Part shown: positions 1 to 10,672 of the stretch, piece after piece
Numbering within the stretch: the first letter of the stretch is position 1
Layout: the number at the start of each line of letters is the position of its first letter
NCBI GenBank assembly: GCA_000310025.1
Contig: FN649748.1
Location: forward strand, 2,680,287 to 2,744,286
DNA: 64,000 nt
Reading direction: 5' to 3'
Source: Ectocarpus siliculosus
Lineage: Eukaryota > Sar > Phaeophyceae > Ectocarpales > Ectocarpaceae
Notes under the pieces: model-generated
Told to the model about the DNA's origin: nothing
The model's database searches: none
Seen by the model: the letters and a program-made list of their open reading frames with translations, nothing else
Made by a program: the position numbers and the translations under genes

Positions 1-2236
1 GAAGATAGAGTGAATCAAACCCTGCCTGGAAGGCGCTCCCCAGCTGCCCTGCCTTCCTCTAGTACGTGTTGGAGAAAGATCCCAGAGCTCGAAACCTTGT
101 TCCGGGAACCGTGAAGAAGAGGAAAGAGTGAGGTCGAGCGGGGGGCTGCGCACCGCACGCACAAAGATCAGCGAATAAGTCTTCAAGCCCCCGCAGGTGC
201 TCTTGTCTTGCAATGAGAGCACGACAGTTGACGTGTCAGCGTACCAACTGGGTTGGGTGAGCCGTGAACACGCGACCATGGGTTTTCTCTTTTCCCGTGG
301 TACCGATTTGTCGGGTAGCGAGTGAAGACGCGCCCAAGTTGTCGCGGCGCCGTCTGGGCACGCGAGATGTCGTACGCCACGAGCGTCATAGCCGAAGAAG
401 GTAAAGAAGAAGTTCGCCAACCTTTTTCGAAGTTCGGTGTAGACGTGACGGCCACGGTTTTGGATAAAAGCACCTCGTTCGCGCGGAACCCTTTTTTCTT
501 TTCGCCTTGCTCTTTCTGGCGTTGGGGCAAGACGTGGCGCGTCAACGACGCTATATGCCAATGCGAATCTAGGTTTCCGTGACGGGTGGAGCACTCATAT
601 CGGATGTGCGTTCCGGCAGGTAGAGGCACGGGTGAGATAAGGTGTGTGTGTGTGATACAACTACGACTTGCGGAGGAAAAAGCAACATCCAGCTCTTGAG
701 GTGGTGCACACAATTGGAAAGCGTGACGAATGAACCGCCTGCACATCGCGCGCGGACGGGGTTGCGCACACGAGTTTTCCATGAGCGTTTGCAACCTTGT
801 CGTGTGGTCTTGCCCCCCCCCCTCCCTTTATTTTTCTGGCTCCGGAGCGCATAGTGCCTGCTTGCCGATTGGCCTGTGTCCATATCCATCCATGGCATGT
901 TTTCCACCGTGTAACACCAAGATTTTTTTGTGGAAAATACTTTCGGAAATACTTTATCGTCACGGAAGGAAACCAACGCGTTCAAAAATATGCTGAGGCC
1001 CCGGACACGGCCGCCTGCGGCGGCCTCTTCGGAAAGCAGCATGTCGGTGACGATTGAACAGACCCCCTGTCGTAAAATGTCTTTGTGTGCCGGTGCGTTG
1101 TGTGAAAGTCGCCCTCTTTTCACCCCTTGGTTGTGGTGCATACACGAGGACCGCCTCGTAGGGACATTTGGGATTGCTGAGTAGGGCACCTCCAGTGAAT
1201 CGCGAAGGACCTTTCACGCTACCCGAATAGAAGTAGGGGCACCGTTGGATGTCCAATTGCTCAAGATTGTTGTGCACTCCGGAGTAGAGCACAACAAAGA
1301 GACCGAGGCCCACCCGAAAACGTGCGCATTGAGGTCCAAACCTTTGTTGACCAACAAGATCCAAAACAACACTGCATTACTATAATAACGGTGGCAGTTC
1401 AGGTCGCGGTCTGGACCAACCAGTGGGCGGCGGGGCCCAAATCCCAAAGTAAAAGAGGGAAAGAGTGCAATGTACATGCACCAAGGAAAGGTAAATACAG
1501 GAAGGGACGGGGCGCGACGAAGACGAGTGAAACGTGCGATGGGGCCCAAGGACTTGAATATAATAATGAACCTTGGCGTACTCATGTTTGTGTGTCGTCG
1601 TATGTGACTTGGCATCACAGAAAATGCGGACGCAAGGTTTGGCGTTGGGCCCGTCAATCGTGTAAGTGTGGCATAGGTGCACGAAAAAAGAGGAAGGATG
1701 GGCAACATCCGAAGGAGTCTATGGATCGATGTTGAGCACATCATATTTTCATGCGGCAAATGATGGTGGATAAATTAATCGTCGTGGGATAGAGCATGGA
1801 CCGGTCGACGGAGAGGAGAAGTTGTGCTGTATTCAGTGGTGGAGGCTGTGTGTATCGCGCAGTCGGTGTTGGCTGCACCCCAGGACTCGTTTTTTTTCGT
1901 GCACACCACACAATATGCTTGTGTACATGGCACCAACAGACAAGCTTCGCCTCTGGAAAACTGAGCGTTGACCTGCGGTGACACACACGTAGAAGGGCCA
2001 GAGGGAGGCTGAGTGTGTCGCGCAGTCGGTATTGTGACTGCATCCCAGACCTTGTAACCGTAGATGCAAAAATGTTAACTCAAATGAATTTATATTTTCA
2101 TGTAGACTATTCTAGCCTATCCTACATGGATGTTTTCTACTGTAAACTATAACGTCCTTCAAATTGGGGGGGATGGACACACAAGCAACTGCTGCTTGGC
2201 GTTCATTCCATGTATGCATGATGAACCCGGTGCTGC
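1..2236. other. No recognisable gene
   Basis: Open frames of 60-206 codons exist on both strands, but they overlap one another, are rich in Arg, Cys and His, and show no domain or consistent splice structure. I see only a short GT run near 640-655 and a diverged direct duplication (1844-2055). This stretch may be intergenic, intronic, or old transposon sequence. Confidence 0.5.
1844..2055. repeat. Diverged direct duplication
   Basis: About 50 bp at 1844-1891 recurs at 2004-2055. Both copies contain GCGCAGTCGGT followed by a TGCA(T/C)CCCAG block, at roughly 80% identity by eye. The spacing is about 160 bp. It could be the trace of an old tandem duplication or a decayed mobile element. No coding meaning is visible. 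Confidence 0.5.
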
Positions 2237-2240
2237 ATCA

Positions 2241-2506
2241 TGTTGTGGGATTACACGCGTAGCGATCCCTGAAGACCCTGATGAAGACTCACTTGTTTAT
2301 TAATCTCTTGGAACAGCAGTGCTTGCTGTTGCCTTGCTCTCAAAGGTAGACTGAGCACAGAGGGGGAGGACATGCTCCCTCTAAAAGGGGCCACAAAGGT
2401 CCTGTCCCCTGTTTTATCCTTCCATCGGGAGTTACATCTCCCGCACTTTCCTCTGGGAATTACTCCGCAATACCGTTGGCACTGGCTACATTCAAATCCC
2501 ATAACA
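2241..2506 (-). repeat. 3' LTR of the Gypsy element
   Basis: This 266-bp copy starts TGTTGTGGGATT and ends CCCATAACA on the plus strand. It matches 14181-14446 except for four substitutions. It sits downstream of pol in element sense. The bases next to it inside the element give a weak purine tract (AGGGTGGG in element sense) that could prime plus-strand synthesis. Confidence 0.96.
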
Positions 2507-3470
2507 CTAGCCCACCCTAGAGGTTCTCATACGCAGATACTTGAAACCTAGGAACTTGACAAATAATTGTCGAATCCCAAAAAATGAAAGGATCGAGGAT
2601 GTGGAGCTCCAAAATACCAAGAATCACCCTCCCACACCTCTCACACGATGAGTCGCAAGACCATCGTTTGAGCCAAGCAAAAAGAACGAAAGAGAAGGGA
2701 AAGACGGGGGCTAAGAAGTAAACAGGGGGACAATAGACACCTATAGAAAACGTCAACACTACAAATACCATAACAGGTCGGAACCCAAAGAAAGGAAGAA
2801 AATGCTGGAAAAGCACCGTCGGAACGGCGAAAACCAACCGTATCGACAAAACGATACAAAACACGAAGCAGTCGGTGTCGCTCAACGACTAAAAGCGACG
2901 AAAATACTCACGGCTAGCCCGTATAGGCTAACTACTCACAAAGAAAACCTAATGACGCCATAGGGCGACGTACGCAAAAAGGTAAGAAACCAATCGTTTC
3001 GACAGCGAAAACCAGGGGGCCATGACCCAACATAAGGTCCGTCGAAATCATACCGCCGCGGTGAGCCGAAAATAAAGCTCAACCACGCGAACGGCGAAAG
3101 AAGCAGAAAGGCAAAAAGGACTCGAAAGACAAGACGACGTACCAGGCGGAAACAAACCGATCGCCAGAATGACGAGAAAAAGGGGTCGAAATACCAAAAC
3201 GAGGCCTAACACTGCGCTATCCAGAGGCAACAACAGCCTACACGTACTTGCAAATGAGAGGACCGGACGAGATTAGGGGCGACCTTGAGTCCGCATCCCA
3301 TCTAGGATAGAACACACACGTCACACAGGTAGATCCCAAGACACACACGCTTGCTAATCGGTGCGTGCCGGATCATTTGGCGGCGAATGCTCCGCCTCCA
3401 CGTTTCGCGACATGTCGACATTGCGAAGAAGTCCTTTCATGAGGGCGCTACCGCTGTGAACTTGAAGGCA
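2507..3470 (-). other. 3' untranslated region of the Gypsy element
   Basis: This 960-bp stretch lies between the end of the pol frame and the 3' LTR. It is rich in short A and C runs on the plus strand. Its open frames (up to about 120 codons) give low-complexity Phe/Val/Ser-rich translations with no domain. I see no further gene here. Confidence 0.6.
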
Positions 3471-4193
3471 TCACGAACCGCAGACGGCCGATCCGAGGGT
3501 AGAGTAACGAACAACGGAGAGGGCGATCTTGACCGGTCCGGGGTCGTCGAGGAAGCGTACGATGTAGTGGTCGGCCCGTTCAGTCGGTCCAGAAATCTTG
3601 CCCAGCCACCAGAGTCCATCTTGAGCCTTGTACCAGAAGAACGCACCCACAGGTAGGGGAGTATCGGCGAAAGGACGGTCCCAGGTTGAGCGGGAGACAA
3701 AGGAGTAACCCGGAGGCAAATATCTCTCGCCCTTAGCACGTGCCAATTCGCGTGCGGCTGCGCCAATACGCATTGCACGGTATCGACGATTCGTCTGACG
3801 GTGTTGATCGGGCGTACCCGTCCAATACCGGAGAATCTGCGATCGAGAGTGCTGAAGGTCCATCTCACGCTCCCAAGAAGGGCGGAGAAGACCCTTCCAA
3901 TGTGTCTGATACAGAACTGCGATAACACCACCACGACCGCGAACAGACTGGTGACCAGTAATTTGTTCCACCTCGAGGCGTTCGACCGAAGTCGAGACGT
4001 CATTTTCCGTAACATGATACGGAGGAGATTTGGTCGTATAGTTGTTTAAAACATACTGCGTGAGACCAGTCGGCAGAAACCGTGGCAGGTCCTCAGCGTC
4101 ATGCGGATTAGCGCATGGCTTGCAGCGTGCGACCGAAACACGACGTTTCGAGTCTTTGCCCGGCAGGTCCGACGGAAGATCCAAGTATAACAA
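3471..4193 (-). pseudogene. Gypsy pol C-terminus: chromodomain-like plus Tudor/SH3-like segment
   Basis: This 240-codon frame continues pol downstream of the integrase after a 1-nt frame change near 4190. Residues about 73-124 resemble a chromodomain: a V-E-x-I-type start, an aromatic strand ending in THWKG, then SWE and a final LRYW. Chromoviruses carry a chromodomain at this place, where it guides integration to marked chromatin. Residues about 181-233 (FFWYKAQDGLWWLGKI to YIVRFLDDPGPVK) look like a Tudor or other SH3-like barrel, which would be a second chromatin reader. The first call rests on family position and pattern. The second is a pattern guess. The segment is cut off from the rest of pol in this copy. 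Confidence 0.7.
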
Positions 4194-6078
4194 CTTGGCC
4201 TACAGCCAACACTTTTAACGGACCGGTCCAAAGCAATGATAACTTTGCTTTGAGAACCTGGTCGTCGGTGCCTGATCGAACACCGGAGCGAATGGTAGAT
4301 TCGGTATTATAGATCCAAACCCAATCGCCGATGGTGTAAGTCGGAAGCTTGTGCAAAGCATCCGAGAGAGCGGAATTTCGACGCTCGATCCGAGAAATGG
4401 ATAACTTGTGCTGCTCGCGTACTAGCTCGTAAGCACGACGTTGGCGATCAGCAGCGAGGTCGCAATATTGGAGATGGTCGCGATCCAAACTTTGATGACC
4501 ACGAGCATAAGGATGCTCGATGACAGTCATCGGAAGGCGAGGCAAACGGTTGATATGCACCTCATTTGGTGCTAAACCGGTGGCCGCGCTAACAGAGTTA
4601 TTATAGGCAAACTCTACATGAGGGAGATGGACATCCCAATCATCTTGCCGTTCGTTAACGACCATGGCAAGCATTTGTGCCATAGAATGGTTAACTCGCT
4701 CGACACCACCATTTCCATTAGGATGGTACGAACTGGTGGCCGCTTTGCGAACTGCGAGACGTTTGTAAACGGCTTGTGACAGTTTCGAGCAAAATTGTGT
4801 GCCATTGTCTGATAAAAGACTCAAGGGGCAACCCCACAGAGGGATATACCGATTCACTAAAATACCTGCAGTACCTTCAGCGGTAAACGCAGCAGCCGTA
4901 ACGGCGTACATGTCAGCACGCCGACTAAACCGGTCGGTGAAGAGCAGAATGTAAGTGTTACCCCTAGGGGTAGTCGGCAGTGGGCCGAAATAATCGACAC
5001 TCACGGACACTCCAGGTCCGGACGGCAGTGGCAAGCTTAAAAGGGGCCACCGGGCCGTTTGTCGGGAAGTTTTACGAGCTTGGCACTTGAGGCAATGGCG
5101 AATCCACCATTTGGTACAGACGCTCATGCCTACCCACCAGTAGAAACGCTCTAACATAGACAGCGTACGAGCTACACCAAGATGACAAGACGCATTAGCG
5201 TGACAGATCTGCATGATCCATGGGCGCATCAACATGGGGACGTAAACTCTAATAGGTTCGTCGTTGAGGAGACGTGCCGCACGCCCGCCATGGCGCGTGG
5301 AAGTGGCAGAAGCGGTTGTGGTGGGCTTCTTAACGAGAAGCACTACGTCATCGTCGTCAACGTGCAACCGGCCTTTATGTGCCAGTTCACGGATGTCCGA
5401 AAACGAAGGTCGACGGTGTGACGGAAGGTGGTCAAGAAAACCAGGCGGTAATTCGGGAGGTTGACCTAGAAGGATGTAGCGTATGGCGGCATCGCACACG
5501 TGTTCACCGCGTTGTTCTCGCTCCCAATCAGAATGGGAAAAACGCTCAACCGATTCGCGGAAATCGAGCTCCACGCCCGAAAGCACTGGGGTATCAACAA
5601 CCGGCGGAACACGCACCGAACCAAGCAAAGGTCCAGAGGCGGGCGTCGGCGGTGTCGGGTCTGGGCGAACGGCCATCTCCGGAATTGGACTCAGTGGCGC
5701 CGAAGCGGCGGAATCCACCGGCCGGGGACCCGAAGATTGATGAACGCGAGGCGCACGAGCTACAGACTGAGGAACAGTCGGCTCGAGAAGCGAGTCCTCC
5801 GGCTGGGAAAAACCATAGTCCACAGCCGGGCGCGGAGTACCGGCGGCAGCAGCAGCTCGCCGACGGGTTCGTGTCGAAATTAGATCGGTAGGATCCAGGG
5901 CGCGCCTGGATGAAGCACCAGGGCGTGTAGCGGGCGTTTCTGTCGCATCTTGTACGGAAAAAACACCAGCAGCAGTCGAAACTGCAGAACGACCCGAGGC
6001 GACCAAGGGAGGGCGGTTGCGAGCGGTTGTAGAGCCCGAAGCACCGAAAAAGTCGGGGTTAAACCTCGAACAGACCAA
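4108..6078 (-). pseudogene. Gypsy integrase segment of pol
   Basis: The 656-codon frame starts with a Pro/Ala/Arg-rich linker (residues 1-270). The zinc-binding HHCC domain follows with His293, His299, Cys329 and Cys332. The catalytic core has Asp362 (VDYFGP), Asp424 (LSDNGTQF) and Glu460 (GGVERVN), the D,D35E triad used to join element DNA to the chromosome. The C-terminal part (WTGPLKVLAVG) is the usual SH3-like end before the chromodomain. All catalytic residues are present. The frame is shifted relative to the RT segment near 6065 and to the chromodomain segment near 4190, so this copy would not yield a full polyprotein unless those are sequence errors. Confidence 0.93.
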
Positions 6079-7352
6079 ACGCCCGAGGGAACGTCAGAAT
6101 GAGCGACCGTAGCGCGCGGTCCGTGCTCGCGAAAATCAGCAAAATCAGCTGAAGAAGGCTGTAGCCCACCCAAGACTGAACTCGGGGCGGACGGCACGAG
6201 CCCACCCAAGCCAACACCGGCTTGATGGCCAGAAGGCACAAACCCGCAAGAGCGGATAAAATAAACCGTTTCATCTTCAGCCGACGGAGTCAAACGACTG
6301 CGGCCAGAACGGTCACGCTCGGTAGCTTCTATCGGTAGTCGAGAAAGGAAGTCAGCATTGCCGTTAGACGAACCCTTGCGATATTCAAGAGTGTAGGAGT
6401 ATGCCGTCAGGAACTCCAACCAACGTTGAACGCGAGCGTTGTTTCCCCCCACCTTTGCAAGGTGTTCAAGGGACTTGTGATCCGTGAAAATCTTGAAGTG
6501 GGTGCCCCATAGGTAACCGCGAAGGCGCTTGATGCACCAAATGATACTGCCAGCTTCAAGATCCAGAGGAGTCCAATGACGCTCAGATTCCAAAGTAGCT
6601 CGGCTAACAAAAACGATAGGCCGAATAGAGCCATCAGGTTGTTCTTGTTCCAAAGTTCCACCAAACCCATCTTTACTCGCGTCACAGTAGAGGCGAAAAG
6701 GGCGCGAACCGTCGGATACAGCATCCCAATCTGGATACATCAAAACTGGAGGGTTCGCCAGTTCTTCGAGAAGTTGGCGAAAGACGGATTCCATTGAACC
6801 CGTGAACTCAAACTTCACATTCTTTTTAAGAAGAGTCGTAAGAGGGCGAATACGCTTGGCCATCTGTGGAAGAAACTTCCGGTAATAACCCAAACCACCC
6901 AGCAAAGCTCGAAGCTGCTTGGTGTCTTTGGGCATCGGCATCTTGGTGAGAGCAACAACTTTTTCACCATTGGGCCGAACTCCGTCCGGAGATATAGTGT
7001 GCCCTAGAAACTCGGCTTCCGTGGCGCCAATAGTGGCTTTCGGAGGAGTCAGTTTCAAATTGTGCTCGCGCAATCTTTCGAAAAGAGAGCGAATGGTCGC
7101 TACATGAGCGGCCGGGGTCTCATCAAAGACAATGAGGTCGTCCAGATACGACGCAACACCTCGAAGATTTTTGATGACTTCGTTGACGACCTTACAGAAC
7201 CATCCGGGAGCAGCGGCACTGCCCTGAGGCATTTTCAACCACTCAAACAGCCCAGAAGACGTAACAAACGCCGTGAGGGGGATGGTATCACGATGAACCG
7301 TGATCTGATGGAACGAAGATTTCATGTCAAAGAGAGAATAAATCTCCCCCTT
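5880..7352 (-). pseudogene. Gypsy reverse transcriptase core and RNase H
   Basis: From the Met at 7325, residues 1-100 are the RT fingers and palm, with the FEWLKMPQG motif and the catalytic YLDD at 60-63. The connection domain follows (FLGHTISPDGV, YYRKFLPQMA). RNase H spans about 210-330 with Asp215 (YCDASKDG), Glu257, Asp282 (TDHKSL) and Asp325 (NADFLSR). These enzymes copy element RNA into DNA and remove the RNA strand. The same frame continues upstream to the N-terminal RT segment, interrupted only by a TGA at 7353-7355. After RNase H the frame runs into noise because of a frameshift near 6065. Confidence 0.95.
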
Positions 7353-7802
7353 TCACAATTTGTCCAGAGTATCATCAACTCTAGCAATCGGAAGCTGACT
7401 AAGAGCACAAAGTTTATTCAGCTCACGATAGTTTACGGTGATGCGAACACCACCGGATTTCTTGGGTATAACAACCAAAGGACTCGAGTACGGTGACGTC
7501 GAGTGTTGTATAAGACCCGCAGCAAGATATTGGTCGAGAATAGCGGCCACTTGCTTCGAAACCGGAGGACTAACTCGGTACGGACGAGATGTAACGGGCT
7601 CACTGCCGGAGGGAACGGTCAACTTGGAACAATGAACAAGAACCGAAATCCGTAGGCGAACTGGAAAACACGTCGTGATATTCACATAGCACCTTACCCA
7701 ATTCGGTAATAACGTCCGGTGTCCAACCAAGACCATGTAAATTAAACGTGATTTCTCGCAAGTGACGGGGGAGCTTATCCCACACACGAGAGAAACTGGC
7801 AC
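7353..7802 (-). pseudogene. Gypsy reverse transcriptase, N-terminal part
   Basis: The recognisable portion runs from PSGSEPV to the stop. It contains the RT entry motifs SPYSSPLVVIPKKSGG and NYRELNKLC, ending in DDTLDKL just before an in-frame TGA at 7353-7355. Reading continues in the same frame with KGEIYSLFDM, so the TGA is a nonsense mutation inside RT. The first half of this frame (upstream of about 7635) is not pol. The pol reading enters through a frameshift from the preceding segment. Confidence 0.9.
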
Positions 7803-8376
7803 GTTGATCTGGTGCTAAACGCGCCAAAAGAGCCGGGGAAGGCGAAAGAGGAGTCGAATCAGAAGGATTCGAACCAGGCGCCGGATGCGGCGGTTTGGCG
7901 GTCCGTTCATGCAGATCATACACAAACGAATGAGCCGTCGGTGACGCTGTCGAACCGGAGCCATCGTAGTTAAAAACGGGGCCAGGGTCCGCATGGTCAG
8001 ATTGCGAGGTGTCCGAAACGGGAGTGGGTGAAACGGCGGTGGCCGGAAGACCAGCTCCGTCGGTATCACACGGTAACGCACCAAGAGAAACCTTGAGAAG
8101 GGGCGCTGAAGCGGTACCCAAAACATCACCCGGTTCCAAACTCGAAACTCCCGCTAATGGCACACGTTGACGGTCATGAGTAACAAAATGTTCTTCTGAA
8201 GAAAACATGGACGTTTGAGCAAACATATCTACCAGATAATTGCCCACAAGGGCAGGAGACCCATCACTGCGAACTAAATCAACTGGAACCAGTTGGTGTT
8301 CAGGCAGTAATTGAATGGGATGTCGGCCAGCATATCTAAGCTGGAAACTACCCTCACGAGCAGTGACGTCATGCAC
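7600..8376 (-). pseudogene. Gypsy pol linker between protease and reverse transcriptase
   Basis: About 258 codons. The first 60 residues (REGSFQLRYAGRHPIQL and a following LVPVDL segment) look like a folded connector. The rest is Pro/Ser/Asp-rich. Near the end, CEYHDVFSSSPTDFG matches the motif that precedes RT in Gypsy elements (the host-like '..DVFS....' segment). The frame then shifts near 7635 into the RT frame. Upstream, the reading continues from the protease segment except for the 28-bp duplication at 8399-8454. Confidence 0.85.
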
Positions 8377-8398
8377 AAAAGCTTCAGCACCACCCTGC

Positions 8399-8454
8399 TT
8401 ATGGTGGGCTAAAGTCAGTTCCCCGATTATGGTGGGCTAAAGTCAGTTCCCCCA
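8399..8454 (-). repeat. 28-bp tandem duplication breaking the Gypsy polyprotein
   Basis: A 26-bp block (starting TTATGGTGGGCTAAAGTCAG) at 8399-8424 is repeated exactly at 8427-8452, with a 28-bp period. Because 28 is not a multiple of three, the second copy puts the protease reading into a frame that stops at 8399. With a single copy, the protease frame would run directly into the segment beginning near 8376. This is replication slippage or a duplication in the assembly. Confidence 0.95.
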
Positions 8455-10672
8455 AAACGCGATCATTGGGGCGTCTTGTGGGCAAGGCACGGTAGGAACG
8501 GTCGCTAAAACGCATCCAACTATCCCTGCCGAGCAACACATCATGTTGCATAACACCGTCAGGCACAACATACGCCCAAACGGCGAGAGAAGCGGTCGGG
8601 AATTTTCGCCGAAGAAACTGCACGCTTAAATGGACCATGGTCGACGTTTGAAGGGGGGCGGACTCACCAAACCCTCCCCAACAACGAGGTTGGGTGCGTG
8701 TTTCAAACAACGACGAAGCTGCACCCGCGGCTTTCATGGACTCCCAAGTTCGAGAACTAACGAAAGTCTGGGGTGAACCGGTGTCCAGCAACGCCACGCA
8801 TCCAAATTGCGTAGAAGCCGAGCCACAATGGGTGAGGATTCGTGCAGTGAAAGAGTCATCGTCAACGGTGATTACATCGCCGACTGAACTAGGACCTTGC
8901 TCAGGAAGCAAAGGCGACTGAGGACCAGGATGGTCAGTGTCCCGAGACACAGCCCAAACGCTGTTGTCATGATCGGACGGGACACTAGTGGCGTATTGCG
9001 AAAAGGACGCAAAACGCTCCGAAGACGACGGCACAGGTGCCGTCGACAGCCGTTGATGCGTGGAAGGATTAACTTCGAACACGGTACAACGATCTGGGCC
9101 GGGCGTTTTACCCAAAGCCGCTAAGCGAGAACTACGTTCTGGCTGTGGGGTGTTTGATCGTAATAGTTGGCGAACGTTCTGTAAAGCTGCACCCAACAAA
9201 TTTAGACCACGCCAACGAGACGGACGACAAGCGTCCGGATGATCTGCACGAAGACCGATTCCCCAAATGCAGTCATAAGGACTGGCTTCTACTAAAAGTT
9301 TGTCTCCGGATCCAAGGAGGTGTAGTCTCATCTCTGAATTTTGGGAAAAATTAGCGTAAGAGCCGGTCAGCACGATATTTTCGCGCTCCTTCTCCCAGAG
9401 AGTTTGGTCGAAACCCTGGACCGCACGACCATACTTCTTGTGTAGATCGGGGTCGGAAACTCTCATGATGTTCTGTAGACATTCGCGGTCGCCAAAAAGA
9501 CGAGCTTTCTCTGCAGCAAAAAATTGCTCTGCACACACATACGAAGTACCATCAACGACAAAAGTAGATGGGGTCCATTGACAGAAGGGAGAAGGGGATT
9601 TCCAAAAAAGGACCACGTCTGAATTGGAGTACTCCTGAGTGGCATCGAACCAGCGTCTTTCGAGGACGGGCGATGACGAGAAAGAAGTACGAGCAGGATG
9701 TGTGTCAACTGCTAAACGACCTGAAGTGGGAGACGCCTGGGCAGCATTATGGTCAACATCTTCTGCAGATGGGCCGGTGCCAGGTGTACGGGCAAAGGAA
9801 TTTACGTCCATTGCTAAATTGCCTAAATCAGGGGGTGGGTCCATCGGAGAATTCGAATCCACTGCCGAATTCGCCGAGATAAACGGGGGCGCCACGCTTC
9901 GTATAGGGCTGTCCGTTTCTAGATCTTCTACCGTACCCGCATCCGATCCGGGCCAGGGGGCATATAGATCGCTTTCGCTAGGAGCGGACACCAGTGCTTT
10001 GTCTGTCAATACAACTTTGGACGGTGCAAGGTGCTCCTGGCCGGTCCTCCGTGACAAGGATCGCGAGCATACCGTATTTACGGCGGGCGTCTCTGAAGCG
10101 TCCTCTGGAGACGGTGCTGTCAACACTCTCAACGTCGATCGCGGGATGTTCCTGGTTTGCACCTCTGCACGATCTTTCTCGTTGGCAATTGGTGGGGTCT
10201 GCTTAGCCCCACCGGGCGAGAATCGTCGGTCGGAACCTGACGAAACCACTCTCGGTGCTGCGGCGGCTGGCGGACCAACGGCGGCAGCGAGCACAGACGA
10301 ATCACACGTATCAGAAGACGCATCAGAATTGACCACTTCTGACGAATCCTCCTCAATCATATAAAGCGCGTTGCTCTTGCCGGTCTTACCTGCAGACGCC
10401 GGGGGGAGCTGCCGAACTACACTCGGTGGCCCCGCGCGTCTGGTCGCTCTGTTCCCGCACCTCAAGACGGCACTCCCCTCGGGGGAGTCATTTCCCGAAA
10501 AAGTACCCATCAAAAGAGGCGAAGTAGCAGAGGTTGCAAGCGAAATGTCGGAGGGTAAAAGGGGAACGGCATCGTCTTGTGCATTCTCAACCCTCTTGTC
10601 CGAATATGGAGAAGAAACAGCGGGTGCAAGGGCACCAGCGTTTCGCAGGGCAGGAGCACCTCGCTCCACCAT
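8399..10672 (-). CDS. Gypsy polyprotein segment: linker, NADAR domain, retropepsin
   Basis: This is a 757-codon uninterrupted frame. Residues 1-350 are a Ser/Pro/Asp-rich, probably disordered linker. Residues about 353-505 are a NADAR domain (separate entry). Residues about 604-735 are a retropepsin-type aspartic protease with the active-site motif LLDTGSPQTFVSS (Asp630-Ser633) and the HDVLLGRDSW segment near 710, which matures element polyproteins. The frame is the same as that of the upstream zinc-knuckle segment, separated from it only by a TGA at 10766-10768. No ATG is required if it is made by readthrough. The true N-terminus is unknown. The reading ends early because of the tandem duplication at 8399. 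Keeping 757 codons open suggests selection on this part until recently. Confidence 0.93.
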   Translation of the reverse strand: MVERGAPALRNAGALAPAVSSPYSDKRVENAQDDAVPLLPSDISLATSATSPLLMGTFSGNDSPEGSAVLRCGNRATRRAGPPSVVRQLPPASAGKTGKSNALYMIEEDSSEVVNSDASSDTCDSSVLAAAVGPPAAAAPRVVSSGSDRRFSPGGAKQTPPIANEKDRAEVQTRNIPRSTLRVLTAPSPEDASETPAVNTVCSRSLSRRTGQEHLAPSKVVLTDKALVSAPSESDLYAPWPGSDAGTVEDLETDSPIRSVAPPFISANSAVDSNSPMDPPPDLGNLAMDVNSFARTPGTGPSAEDVDHNAAQASPTSGRLAVDTHPARTSFSSSPVLERRWFDATQEYSNSDVVLFWKSPSPFCQWTPSTFVVDGTSYVCAEQFFAAEKARLFGDRECLQNIMRVSDPDLHKKYGRAVQGFDQTLWEKERENIVLTGSYANFSQNSEMRLHLLGSGDKLLVEASPYDCIWGIGLRADHPDACRPSRWRGLNLLGAALQNVRQLLRSNTPQPERSSRLAALGKTPGPDRCTVFEVNPSTHQRLSTAPVPSSSERFASFSQYATSVPSDHDNSVWAVSRDTDHPGPQSPLLPEQGPSSVGDVITVDDDSFTARILTHCGSASTQFGCVALLDTGSPQTFVSSRTWESMKAAGAASSLFETRTQPRCWGGFGESAPLQTSTMVHLSVQFLRRKFPTASLAVWAYVVPDGVMQHDVLLGRDSWMRFSDRSYRALPTRRPNDRVLGELTLAHHNRGTDFSPP
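9158..9616 (-). other. NADAR (YbiA-like) domain inside the retrotransposon
   Basis: The domain covers residues about 353-505 of the 757-residue segment. Family signatures in order are: FW at 356-357, W366, the AEQFFAAEKA helix with Glu382-Gln383 and Lys389, GR at 415-416, W426, Arg430, QN at 444-445, the hallmark VEASPYDCIWGIGL at 461-474, and WRGLNLLGAALQNVR at 487-501. The length of about 150 residues is normal for the family. Known members include YbiA/COG3236 N-glycosidases acting on riboflavin-pathway intermediates, and NADAR antitoxins that remove ADP-ribose from guanine modified by DarT. In this element it lies between nucleocapsid and protease, so it could be packaged into the particle. 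Its activity here is inferred, not shown. Confidence 0.92.

Noticed and set aside
183-1759. Overlapping open frames of 134-206 codons at the left end
   Set aside because: Several frames on both strands are equally open, the translations are Arg/Cys/His-rich without domains, and no splice structure links them.
9639-10364. 241-codon plus-strand frame opposite the NADAR linker
   Set aside because: It is antisense to the retrotransposon reading frame, which has clear domains. The openness reflects codon bias of the real frame.
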